Origin: Ralstonia pickettii
GTDB lineage: Bacteria; Pseudomonadota; Gammaproteobacteria; Burkholderiales; Burkholderiaceae
Direction of reading: 5' to 3'
Assembly: GCF_001699815.1 (NCBI RefSeq)
Contig: NZ_MCGB01000061.1
Location: 62,001-126,000, forward strand
Length of the DNA: 64,000 nucleotides
The position numbers were made by a program, and so were the translations under genes. Positions 46,934-55,365 of this stretch are shown here, in pieces. How positions within the stretch are numbered: the stretch's first letter is position 1; every line of letters begins with the position of its first letter. The notes below the pieces were generated by a model. It did no database searches. It had not been told where the DNA came from and saw nothing but the letters and a program-made list of their open reading frames with translations.

Positions 46934-48013
46934 ATGCCGAAGAACACCGACGATTTGCGCATTCGCGAACTGAAAGAGCTGACGCCGCCCTCGCATCTGA
47001 TCCGCGAATTCCCGTGCAGCGACACCGTGTCCGACCTGATCTACCAAAGCCGGAACGCGATGCACCGCATCCTGCATGGCATGGACGACCGCCTGATCGT
47101 CATCATCGGCCCCTGCTCCATCCACGACACCAAGGCAGCGATGGACTACGCCCGCCGCCTGGTCGAGCAGCGCGAGCGCTTCAAGAACGAGCTGGAAATC
47201 GTGATGCGCGTGTACTTCGAGAAGCCGCGCACAACCGTCGGCTGGAAGGGTCTGATCAACGATCCGCACATGGACGGCAGCTTCAAGATCAACGACGGCC
47301 TGCGCACCGCGCGCGAGCTGCTGATGAACATCAACGAACTGGGCCTGCCCGCCGGCACCGAATACCTCGACGTGATCAGCCCGCAGTACATCGCCGATCT
47401 GGTGAGCTGGGGCGCCATCGGCGCGCGCACCACCGAAAGCCAGGTGCACCGCGAACTGGCTTCCGGCCTGTCGTGCCCGGTCGGCTTCAAGAACGGCACC
47501 GACGGCAACGTGAAGATCGCCGTGGACGCCATCAAGGCCGCATCGCAGCCGCACCACTTCCTGTCGGTCACCAAGGGCGGCCACTCGGCCATCGTGTCGA
47601 CGGCAGGCAACGAGGATTGCCACATCATCCTGCGCGGCGGCAAGGCGCCCAACTATGACGCGGCCAGCGTGCAGGAAGCCTGCGACGCCATCTCCAAGTC
47701 GGGCCTGGCCGCGCGCCTGATGATCGACGCATCGCACGCCAACAGCAGCAAGAAGCACGAGAACCAGATTCCGGTGTGCGAAGACATCGCCCGCCAGATG
47801 GCTGCCGGTGACAACCGCATCGTCGGGGTGATGGTGGAATCGCACATCAATGCCGGCCGCCAGGACCACGTGCAAGGCACGCCGGTGTCCGACCTGGCCT
47901 ACGGCCAGAGCGTGACCGACGCCTGCATCGGCTGGGACGATTCGGTGAAGGTGCTGGAAACGCTGGCCGACGCCGTGCGCAAGCGCCGTCTGGTACCGGG
48001 CAGCGGCAACTAA
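46934..48013 (+). CDS. aroG: 3-deoxy-7-phosphoheptulonate synthase (class I DAHP synthase)
   Basis: First enzyme of the shikimate pathway: it condenses phosphoenolpyruvate and erythrose 4-phosphate. The 359-residue class I protein shows LIVIIGPCSIHDTKAAMDYA, MRVYFEKPRTTVGWKGLIND, VGFKNGTDGNVKIAVDAIKA, and IDASHANSSKKHENQIPVC near residue 260. Which aromatic acid inhibits it is not evident. An attenuator precedes it and a terminator follows at 48034. Confidence 0.97.
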   Translation: MPKNTDDLRIRELKELTPPSHLIREFPCSDTVSDLIYQSRNAMHRILHGMDDRLIVIIGPCSIHDTKAAMDYARRLVEQRERFKNELEIVMRVYFEKPRTTVGWKGLINDPHMDGSFKINDGLRTARELLMNINELGLPAGTEYLDVISPQYIADLVSWGAIGARTTESQVHRELASGLSCPVGFKNGTDGNVKIAVDAIKAASQPHHFLSVTKGGHSAIVSTAGNEDCHIILRGGKAPNYDAASVQEACDAISKSGLAARLMIDASHANSSKKHENQIPVCEDIARQMAAGDNRIVGVMVESHINAGRQDHVQGTPVSDLAYGQSVTDACIGWDDSVKVLETLADAVRKRRLVPGSGN

Positions 48014-48033
48014 GACGCCCTCAGCGTGATTGG

Positions 48034-48057
48034 AAAGGACGCCTGCGGGCGTCCTTT
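48034..48057 (+). terminator. Rho-independent terminator after aroG
   Basis: AAAGGACGCC-tgcg-GGCGTCCTTT, a ten-bp stem with tetraloop followed by TTG, 20 bases beyond the aroG stop. It is nearly symmetrical and could act on both strands. Confidence 0.9.
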
Positions 48058-48181
48058 TTGTTTGCGCGCGCATCAAAGCTCAGATCTATAACAAATGTGA
48101 GCGAAACGTATCAAAGTCACACAAGTGCGTTGTCTTTGACATATCGTAGGTGGGTTTCCCCCTGCTCTTTCGGAGGCACCC

Positions 48182-49084
48182 ATGGCAGACAACCTGGCGG
48201 ACACCGCCGTCAACACCGCAAGCAAGTACCAGGCAATCGTGGCGCAATACGCCACCGACGTCGGCATGAAGATCCTCGGCGCGATCGTTTTCTGGGTGGT
48301 CGGCCGCTGGCTGATCAATCTGGCGGTGCGCATGGTGGAAGGCTCGTTGAGCCGACAGAAGGTCGATCCGACCGTGCTGCGGTATGTCGGCTCCATCATC
48401 ACCGTCACGCTGAATGTGCTGCTGGTGATCGGCATCCTCGGCTATTTCGGCATCCAGACGACGACGTTCGCGGCGCTGATTGCCGCAGCCGGTGTGGCGA
48501 TCGGCATGGCATGGTCGGGCCTGCTGTCGAACTTTGCTGCGGGCGCGTTCCTGATCGTGCTGCGGCCGTTCAAGGTGGGCGACTTCGTGACGGCCGGCGG
48601 CGTGACGGGCACCATCAAGGAGATCGGCCTGTTTGCCACGACCATCAACACGCCAGACAACGTGGTCAGCATTGTCGGCAACGGCAAGATCTTCGCGGAC
48701 ACGATCCAGAACTACACCTCCAACCCCTTCCGCCGCGTCGAGCTGAAGGCACAACTGGCCGGAAGCGCCGACCACCGCGCCGCCATCGCGCTGCTCAAGG
48801 AGAAGGTGGCCGCCATTCCCAACGTGCTGACCGAACCGGCGGTCGATGTTGAAATCCTGGAATTCAACCTGGTCGGGCCGGTGCTGGCCGTGCGCCCGTA
48901 CACGCACAACGACAACTACTGGCAGGTCTATTTCGACACCAACCGCACCATCAAGGAAGCGCTGGCCGAAGCCGGCTTCCCGGCGCCGACGCCATCGCAG
49001 GCGCTGACCATCACCACGCCGGGGCAATTGGCGGGGCTGGCCGCCGTGGCGCAAAGCACGACGACACCAACGAGCGTGAACTAA
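48182..49084 (+). CDS. mscS: Small-conductance mechanosensitive channel MscS
   Basis: A 300-residue inner-membrane channel that opens under hypo-osmotic stress. Two N-terminal helices are followed by the pore helix TM3, AALIAAAGVAIGMAWSGLLS and NFAAGAFLIVLRPFKVGDFV (about residues 97-136), and the cytoplasmic beta and alpha/beta domains (NYTSNPFRRVELKAQL). The C-terminus is Thr/Ala-rich. A GGAGG ribosome site precedes the ATG. It is monocistronic between two terminators. Confidence 0.93.
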   Translation: MADNLADTAVNTASKYQAIVAQYATDVGMKILGAIVFWVVGRWLINLAVRMVEGSLSRQKVDPTVLRYVGSIITVTLNVLLVIGILGYFGIQTTTFAALIAAAGVAIGMAWSGLLSNFAAGAFLIVLRPFKVGDFVTAGGVTGTIKEIGLFATTINTPDNVVSIVGNGKIFADTIQNYTSNPFRRVELKAQLAGSADHRAAIALLKEKVAAIPNVLTEPAVDVEILEFNLVGPVLAVRPYTHNDNYWQVYFDTNRTIKEALAEAGFPAPTPSQALTITTPGQLAGLAAVAQSTTTPTSVN

Positions 49085-49103
49085 GTCAGCGCTGCAAGAA
49101 AAT

Positions 49104-49138
49104 GGCCCGGCGAGTTGCCGTCACTCGCCGGGCCGTTT
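49104..49138 (+). terminator. Terminator between mscS and the cobalamin adenosyltransferase gene
   Basis: GGCCCGGCGAGT (49104-49115), seven-base loop, ACTCGCCGGGCC (49123-49134), then GTTTT. The twelve-bp perfect stem lies between two convergent genes and may stop both. Confidence 0.88.
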
Positions 49139-49157
49139 TGTTTGGTGCCGACGGTGA

Positions 49158-49715
49158 TTACGCCGGCTTGTGCTCGTCGCGTTTCCAGAGGACGTCCGTG
49201 CCGCCATCTGCGCGATTGAGCACGCGCGCCAGCACGAACAGCAGGTCCGACAGTCGATTGACGTATTGGCGCGGCGCCTCGCCAATGGTCTCGGCGCGGC
49301 CGAGTGCGACGATGCTGCGCTCGGCACGGCGCGCGACGGTGCGGCAGACATGCGCCTGGGCCGCAGCGCGGCTGCCGCCGGGCAGGATGAATTCGGCCAA
49401 CCGCGGAAGATCGGCGTTGTAGTCGGCCAGCCATTGGTCGAGCCGCAACACGTGCGCGGTCGTCACCATCGTGTAGCCCGGAATGCAGAGTTCGCCACCC
49501 AGATCGAACAGGTCGTGCTGGATGGCGGTGAGCGCCGTGCGCACGCCGTCGGGCAGCGTTTCCGTCAGCAGCACGCCGATGTGCGAGTTCAGCTCGTCGA
49601 CGTCGCCGATGGCGGCGATGCGCAGGCTGTCCTTGGCCGTGCGGCTACCGTCGCCGAGGCCGGTGGTGCCGTCGTCGCCGGTGCGTGTGGCGATCTTCGA
49701 TAAGCGGTTGCCCAC
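49158..49715 (-). CDS. Cob(I)alamin adenosyltransferase, PduO type
   Basis: A 185-residue enzyme that transfers the adenosyl group of ATP to cob(I)alamin. The N-terminal ATP-binding signature is ATRTGDDGTTGLGDGSRT, followed by GDVDELNSHIGVL, and the C-terminal part has RTVARRAERSIVAL and YVNRLSDLLFVLARVLN. It is separate from any cobalamin operon here and convergent with mscS. Confidence 0.93.
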   Translation of the reverse strand: MGNRLSKIATRTGDDGTTGLGDGSRTAKDSLRIAAIGDVDELNSHIGVLLTETLPDGVRTALTAIQHDLFDLGGELCIPGYTMVTTAHVLRLDQWLADYNADLPRLAEFILPGGSRAAAQAHVCRTVARRAERSIVALGRAETIGEAPRQYVNRLSDLLFVLARVLNRADGGTDVLWKRDEHKPA

Positions 49716-49833
49716 GGTGCGTCTCCCTGTATCGCGTCAATGTTGGTGGCGCCATTATCGCAAGGGCGGCACGACCCCGGCGTTAGAATGACAGCCCGAG
49801 CCGGCTTCAGACCGCTGCCCCACGCGAGACGCC

Positions 49834-51252
49834 ATGAACCATCCAGCCCCGCCCTCCCAGATCATCCGCAAGCCGATTCCCCCGGCCATGCTCGACGCGC
49901 TGCGCACCCGCTTCGGCGATCGCGTCTCCATGAGCGAAGCCGTGCGCGCCCACCACGGCCGCGATGAATCCGCCTACGACCCGATGCTGCCCGACGCCGT
50001 CGTCTTCGCGCAGACCACCGAGGAAGTCGCTGCCGTCGCCAAGCTCTGCTTCGAGCACGAGATTCCGCTGATCCCGTATGGCGCCGGATCGTCGCTCGAA
50101 GGCCATCTGCTGGCCGTGGCCGGTGGCGTGAGCCTCGATCTCTCGCAGATGAACCACGTGCTGTCGGTGCACTCCGAAGACCTGACGGTGACGGTCGAGC
50201 CGGGCGTCACGCGCAAGCAGCTCAATACCGAGATTCGCGATACCGGTTTGTTCTTCCCGATCGACCCGGGCGCGGATGCATCCATCGGCGGCATGTGCGC
50301 GACGCGCGCTTCGGGCACCAACGCCGTGCGTTACGGCACGATGCGCGAAAACGTCCTGAACCTGACGGTGGTCACCGCTGACGGCCACATCATCAAGACG
50401 GCCAACCGCGCACGTAAATCGTCGGCGGGGTATGACCTCACACGCCTCTTCATCGGCAGCGAGGGGACGCTTGGCATCATCACCGAGATCACGCTGAAGC
50501 TGTATCCGCAGCCCGAAGCGGTATCCGCGGCCGTGTGCGCCTTCCCGAGCATGGGCGATGCGGTGTCGGCAGTGATCGACACTATCCAGATGGGCGTGCC
50601 GATTGCGCGCGTGGAATTTGTCGATGCGCTGGCCATCCGCGCGATCAACCAGTACGACAAGCTCACGCTGCCCGAGATGCCGACGCTGTTCTTCGAGTTT
50701 CACGGCTCGGAGCACGGCGTGCAGGAGCAGGCCGAGACCGTCCAGCAGATCACTGCTGAACACAAGGGCCAAGGCTTCGAATGGGCCACGCGCCCCGAAG
50801 ACCGCAGCCGCCTGTGGAACGCTCGCCACAACGCCTATTTCGCCTTTCTGCAACTCAAGCCGGGCTGCCGCGCCGTCACCACCGACGTATGCGTGCCGAT
50901 CTCGCGCCTGGCTGAATGCGTGGTCGAGACCGAGAAGGACCTGCTTGCCAGCGCGCTGCAGCTGCCCGCCCCCATCGTCGGCCACGTGGGCGACGGCAAC
51001 TTCCACGTTGCGCTGCTGATCGACCCGAACAAGCCGGAAGAACTGGAAGAGGCCGAGCGCATCAACCAGCGCATCGTCGCCCGTGCAATTGCCATGGACG
51101 GCACCTGCACGGGCGAGCATGGCGTGGGTCTGCACAAGATGGACTTCCTCATCGCCGAACACGGCAACGATGCGATCGACCTGATGCGCAGCATCAAGCA
51201 GGCGCTGGACCCGAAGCACGTCCTGAACCCCGGCAAGATCTTCCACGTGTAA
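49834..51252 (+). CDS. FAD-linked 2-hydroxyacid dehydrogenase (D-lactate/glycolate dehydrogenase family)
   Basis: A 472-residue flavoprotein of the vanillyl-alcohol-oxidase fold. The FAD-binding PCMH domain includes LIPYGAGSSLEGHLLAVAGG (about residues 80-99) and DPGADASIGGMCATRASGTN. The C-terminal catalytic segment has VGHVGDGNFHVALLIDPN and CTGEHGVGLHKMDFL. These features suit GlcD-like or cytochrome-type D-lactate dehydrogenases; the substrate is uncertain. A LysR-family gene begins 27 bp downstream on the same strand. Confidence 0.85.
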   Translation: MNHPAPPSQIIRKPIPPAMLDALRTRFGDRVSMSEAVRAHHGRDESAYDPMLPDAVVFAQTTEEVAAVAKLCFEHEIPLIPYGAGSSLEGHLLAVAGGVSLDLSQMNHVLSVHSEDLTVTVEPGVTRKQLNTEIRDTGLFFPIDPGADASIGGMCATRASGTNAVRYGTMRENVLNLTVVTADGHIIKTANRARKSSAGYDLTRLFIGSEGTLGIITEITLKLYPQPEAVSAAVCAFPSMGDAVSAVIDTIQMGVPIARVEFVDALAIRAINQYDKLTLPEMPTLFFEFHGSEHGVQEQAETVQQITAEHKGQGFEWATRPEDRSRLWNARHNAYFAFLQLKPGCRAVTTDVCVPISRLAECVVETEKDLLASALQLPAPIVGHVGDGNFHVALLIDPNKPEELEEAERINQRIVARAIAMDGTCTGEHGVGLHKMDFLIAEHGNDAIDLMRSIKQALDPKHVLNPGKIFHV

Positions 51253-51279
51253 CCGATTCACCTACCAGCGACCGCCCGC

Positions 51280-52170
51280 ATGTCTTCCGTCTTCAAGCGC
51301 GTTCCTCCGCTGCATCTGTTGATTGCCTTCGAGGCCGGGGCGCGCCATGCGAGCTTCGCGCGCGCGGCCGAAGAACTGTCCGTCACGCCCAGCGCGGTAT
51401 CGCACCGCATCAAGAATCTGGAAGAGCTGTGGGGCGAAGACCTCTTCGTGCGCACGGGCACGGCGTTGCGGCTGACCGCCGCGGGCACGCGCTACCTGCG
51501 CAGTGTGCAAGTGGCGCTCGACACCCTGCACGAACTGGCACGGCCGGAATTCAGCAAGCAGCGCGCGCGGCTGCGCGTGGCGATTCCGCCCACGTTCGGA
51601 CGCCAGCACCTCGTGTCGCGTCTGCCGGAGTTCAACGCGCTGTACCCGCACATCGATCTGGAACTGCATCTCTCCATCCCGTTCCTCGACGTGAAAGCCG
51701 AGGACACCGATGTCGAAATCCGCTACGGCACCGGCCGCTATCCGGACCTGAAGACCACGCTGCTGCTCAACGAGCCGGTCTTCCCGGCGTGCGGGCGGGC
51801 CTACTTCGAGCAGATCAGCGGCAACACCATCACCGAAGCGTCGCAGTTGCTGAACCTCACGCTGCTGCGCAGCCCGCTGGAGCCCTGGCGCCCATGGTTC
51901 GAGGCGGCCGGGCTGGACGCGGCGGAGCCTGCGACCGGCTCGCTGTTCAACGACATCGGCCTGATGCTCGAAGCCGTCGCCTCCAACCAGGGCGTGGCGC
52001 TGGTGCGTCAAGCCATGGCGCGCAACTGGCTGGCTTCGGGGCAGATCGTGCGGCTGCTGGACATCGAATCGGCGTCGCCACATGCTTATTACATTGTCCA
52101 GCGCGAGCAGGCGCCGATGAAGCCCGAGGCGCGGCATTTTGTGGATTGGTTGCTTGGGCTGGATTGGTAA
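51280..52170 (+). CDS. LysR-family regulator (GcvA-like)
   Basis: A 296-residue regulator. The helix-turn-helix HASFARAAEELSVTPSAVSHRI lies at about residues 23-44, with the PPLHLLIAFEAGAR start typical of GcvA-like members. The effector domain contains FGRQHLVSRLPEFNALYPHI and EIRYGTGRYPDLKTTLLLNE. It is same-strand with the upstream FAD-linked dehydrogenase, an atypical but not rare arrangement. Target genes are unknown; the adjacent hydroxyacid-oxidation genes are candidates. Confidence 0.88.
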   Translation: MSSVFKRVPPLHLLIAFEAGARHASFARAAEELSVTPSAVSHRIKNLEELWGEDLFVRTGTALRLTAAGTRYLRSVQVALDTLHELARPEFSKQRARLRVAIPPTFGRQHLVSRLPEFNALYPHIDLELHLSIPFLDVKAEDTDVEIRYGTGRYPDLKTTLLLNEPVFPACGRAYFEQISGNTITEASQLLNLTLLRSPLEPWRPWFEAAGLDAAEPATGSLFNDIGLMLEAVASNQGVALVRQAMARNWLASGQIVRLLDIESASPHAYYIVQREQAPMKPEARHFVDWLLGLDW

Positions 52171-52219
52171 ACCGCTCAGCGGCCGGCCCCCGAGCCTCGC
52201 GGCTGGGTCTCGAACTACC

Positions 52220-52435
52220 GGATTCGAAACTTTTAGTTTCGACGTTGAAGCCCTGAACCCTCAGCGCTGATGAAAAAAACAGCAACGTCGGGGCAAAAAG
52301 CGTCATGGGTCGAGCCCCAGGGCCTCGAAGTTGACGTTCCGAACGTCATCGTTGCTGCTTTTTTCATCAACGCCGATCCTATTTGCCTCACGCGCGAGGT
52401 ACCTGAACCTCGGATTCGATACTTTTAGTGTGAAG
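52220..52435. repeat. Direct-repeat-bounded structured element between lysR and glcD
   Basis: GGATTCGAAACTTTTAGT (52220-52237) recurs as GGATTCGATACTTTTAGT (52412-52429), one mismatch in 18. Both copies are preceded by GAAC and followed by TGAAG within about ten bases. Between them lie a 24-bp inverted repeat (52264-52287 with 52350-52373; two mismatches; TGATGAAAAAA ends) and a perfect palindrome GACGTTC-c-GAACGTC (52333-52347). The AT-rich runs differ from the surrounding high-GC DNA. It could be a MITE-like or palindromic dispersed repeat, or a bidirectional terminator. The rest of the 493-bp gap (52171-52663) shows no gene. Confidence 0.65.
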
Positions 52436-52663
52436 CTCGGTGCTTTGCACCCCACCGTCGGCGGTTGAAGGCTCGATCGTGGAGGTCAGGCTCGCGCGAA
52501 TGGGCAATGAAACCTTGCTGCCCCGCGATGAACCGCATTGGCCGCTCCGGCGAGCCAAATTCATCGCAGCAAAAGTCCTTAACACGCCGCATGGCGCGGC
52601 GGCCGGGCTATAGTGCCCTCCATCCCGGCCACCGCTGCCGGGCACAACGATGAGAGACACCCC

Positions 52664-54157
52664 ATGAACGCATCGCTGTCCGCCACCGCTCGCGATCCGT
52701 CTGCCCTGCAGGCTGAGCTGACCGCCGCGCTGTCCCAGATCGTGTCCGACGACGCGCTGCTCTGGGAGCGCGAAGACACCACCCCGTATGAATGCGACGG
52801 CTTGGCCGCTTACCGGCAGGTGCCGCTGGCCGTCGTGCTGCCGGATACCGAGGCGCAGGTCGTCGAAATCCTGCGCGTGTGCCACCGCATGGGCGTGCCC
52901 GTGGTGCCGCGCGGCGCGGGGACGAGCCTGTCGGGCGGTGCGATGCCGACGCCGGGCGGGCTGGTGCTGTCGCTGGCCAAGTTCAAGCGCATCATCAAGG
53001 TGGACCCATACACGCGTACGGCGGTGGTCCAGCCGGGCGTACGCAACCTCGCCATTTCGGAAGCCGCCAACCCGCACGGGTTGTATTACGCGCCCGATCC
53101 GTCATCCCAGATTGCCTGCACCATCGGCGGCAACGTGAACGAGAACTCCGGCGGCGTGCATTGCCTGAAGTACGGCCTGACCGTGCACAACGTGCTGCGC
53201 GTGCGCGCCGTGATGATGGACGGCGAGGTGGTTGAATTCGGCAGCGAGGCGCCCGACGCCCCCGGCCTGGACCTGCTGGCCACGGTGATCGGCTCCGAAG
53301 GCATGCTGGCCGTGGTGACGGAAGTGACCGTGCGCCTGATCCCCAAGCCGCAACTCGCGCAGGTGATCATGGCGAGCTTCGACGACGTGGAATCCGGCGG
53401 CAACGCCGTGGCCGACGTGATTGCCGCGGGCATCATCCCGGCGGGGCTGGAAATGATGGACAAGCCCGCCACCGCTGCCGTTGAGGAATTCGTCTGCGCC
53501 GGCTACGACCTCGACGCGGCCGCCATCCTGCTGTGCGAATCCGACGGCACGCCCGAAGAAGTGGCCGAAGAGATCGCGCGCATGAGCGAAGTGCTGCGCG
53601 CCTCCGGTGCCACGCGCATCCAGGTCTCGCAAAGCGAAGCCGAGCGCCTGAAGTTCTGGAGCGGTCGCAAGAATGCCTTCCCGGCAGCCGGGCGCATTTC
53701 GCCGGACTACTACTGCATGGACGGCACCATCCCGCGCAAGCACATTGGCACGCTGCTGCGGCGCATCCAGCAGATGGAGCAGAAGTACGCCCTGCGCTGC
53801 ATCAACGTGTTCCACGCGGGCGACGGCAACATGCACCCGCTCATCCTCTTCAACGGCGAAGACCAGGACGAATGGCACCGCGCCGAACTGTTCGGCTCCG
53901 ACATCCTCGAGACCTGCGTGGAACTCGGCGGCACCGTAACGGGCGAGCACGGCGTGGGCGTGGAAAAGCTCAGTTCGATGTGCGTGCAGTTCTCGGCAGA
54001 AGAACGTGACGCATTTCTGCGCGTAAAGGCCGCGTTTGACCCGGTGCGTTTGCTGAACCCCGACAAGGCCATCCCCACGCTCGCGCGCTGCGCCGAATAC
54101 GGCAAGCTGCACGTGCGCAACGGCCTGCTGCCCCACCCCGACTTGCCGCGTTTCTGA
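52664..54157 (+). CDS. glcD: Glycolate oxidase subunit GlcD (FAD-linked)
   Basis: A 497-residue flavoprotein subunit that, with GlcE and GlcF, oxidises glycolate to glyoxylate and feeds electrons to the respiratory chain. It carries VVPRGAGTSLSGGAMPTPGG (FAD site, about residue 85), DPSSQIACTIGGNVNENSGG, VIGSEGMLAVVTEVTVRLIP, and the C-terminal NVFHAGDGNMHPLILF and VTGEHGVGVEK. The ATG at 52664 is used rather than the upstream in-frame ATG at 52613. It is first in glcDEF. Confidence 0.94.
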   Translation: MNASLSATARDPSALQAELTAALSQIVSDDALLWEREDTTPYECDGLAAYRQVPLAVVLPDTEAQVVEILRVCHRMGVPVVPRGAGTSLSGGAMPTPGGLVLSLAKFKRIIKVDPYTRTAVVQPGVRNLAISEAANPHGLYYAPDPSSQIACTIGGNVNENSGGVHCLKYGLTVHNVLRVRAVMMDGEVVEFGSEAPDAPGLDLLATVIGSEGMLAVVTEVTVRLIPKPQLAQVIMASFDDVESGGNAVADVIAAGIIPAGLEMMDKPATAAVEEFVCAGYDLDAAAILLCESDGTPEEVAEEIARMSEVLRASGATRIQVSQSEAERLKFWSGRKNAFPAAGRISPDYYCMDGTIPRKHIGTLLRRIQQMEQKYALRCINVFHAGDGNMHPLILFNGEDQDEWHRAELFGSDILETCVELGGTVTGEHGVGVEKLSSMCVQFSAEERDAFLRVKAAFDPVRLLNPDKAIPTLARCAEYGKLHVRNGLLPHPDLPRF

Positions 54158-54219
54158 TCGCCGCCTGACCATTCCGAAGCCGCACGCAGCGAACAAGCCG
54201 TTGCGCCCGAAGGTTCAAC

Positions 54220-55353
54220 ATGCCCATCACGTCTGACTCCGCCCTTTCGCCCGCGCTCGCACGCTTTCGCGACGCCATTACGCAGGCCGCAAGCAACCGC
54301 ACGCCGCTCACCCTGCGCGGCGGCGGCACAAAGGATTTCTATGGCCGAGCGCCCGCACCCGACGGCACCGTGCTCGACACGCGCGAGTGGTCCGGCATCG
54401 TCGATTACGACTGTGCAGAACTCGTCATCACAGCGCGCAGCGGTACACCGCTGGTCGAGATCGAAGCCGCATTGGCCGAGCACAAGCAGATGCTGGCGTT
54501 CGAGCCGCCCCACTTTGCTGCGAATGGCCGACAGGCAACGGTAGGCGGCGCGTTTTCATCCGGCCTGTCCGGCCCGCGCCGGCAGTCGGTGGGCGCGCTG
54601 CGCGACTTCGTGCTCGGCGCTGTCGTCATGGACGGCCGCGGCGACATGCTCAACTTTGGCGGCCAGGTGATGAAGAACGTGGCCGGCTACGACGTCTCGC
54701 GCCTGATGGCCGGTGCACTCGGCACGCTCGGGTTGATCGTGCAGGTGTCGCTCAAGGTGCTGCCGATGCCGTTCTGCGATGCGACGCTGCGCTTTGCCAT
54801 GGCACAAGGCGAGGCCATCGACACACTCAACCGCTGGGGGGGCCAGCCGTTGCCGATTGCGGCGTCCGCGTGGATCGACGGTGCCCTGTGGGTGCGCCTG
54901 AGCGGTGCCGATGCGGCCGTGCGCGCAGCCATCACCAAGCTCGGCGGCGAGCGTGTCGAGGACGCAGAAGGGACCGCGTTCTGGCGCGACCTGCGCGAGC
55001 AATCGCATGCGTTTTTCGCGCGTGCCGTGCAAGGCAGCCTGCCGTTGTGGCGCATCGCTTTGCCTCCAGCCACGCAGCCGCTGGCGCTCGGCCATGCGTC
55101 GGCCGATGAGCAGCTCGTCGAATGGGGTGGCGGCCAGCGCTGGTGGATCGACACCGCCAACACCTCCGCCGACGTCATCCGCGATGCAGCACGCAAGGCC
55201 GGCGGCCACGCCACGCTGTTCCGCAACGGCGACCGCGCCAGCGACATCTTCACGCCAGTCGCCCCGCCGTTGATGGCCGTGCATAAACGCCTGAAGGACA
55301 GCTTCGATCCTCACGGCATCTTCAACCCGGGCCGTCTGTACGCCGACTTCTAA
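54220..55353 (+). CDS. glcE: Glycolate oxidase subunit GlcE
   Basis: A 377-residue second FAD-binding subunit. It shows TPLTLRGGGTKDFYGR near residue 28, FEPPHFAANGRQATVGGAFS (about residues 89-108), NFGGQVMKNVAGYDVSRLMA and a C-terminal LKDSFDPHGIFNPGRLY. It starts 62 bp after glcD and ends 12 bp before glcF, consistent with one operon. Confidence 0.93.
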   Translation: MPITSDSALSPALARFRDAITQAASNRTPLTLRGGGTKDFYGRAPAPDGTVLDTREWSGIVDYDCAELVITARSGTPLVEIEAALAEHKQMLAFEPPHFAANGRQATVGGAFSSGLSGPRRQSVGALRDFVLGAVVMDGRGDMLNFGGQVMKNVAGYDVSRLMAGALGTLGLIVQVSLKVLPMPFCDATLRFAMAQGEAIDTLNRWGGQPLPIAASAWIDGALWVRLSGADAAVRAAITKLGGERVEDAEGTAFWRDLREQSHAFFARAVQGSLPLWRIALPPATQPLALGHASADEQLVEWGGGQRWWIDTANTSADVIRDAARKAGGHATLFRNGDRASDIFTPVAPPLMAVHKRLKDSFDPHGIFNPGRLYADF

Positions 55354-55365
55354 CGCAAGCCCATC

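Noticed and set aside
52211-52240. T-arm-like GTTTCGAATCC on minus, possible tRNA remnant or attachment site
   Set aside because: No acceptor, D-arm or anticodon stem can be drawn around it, and the same sequence recurs as part of the direct repeat.
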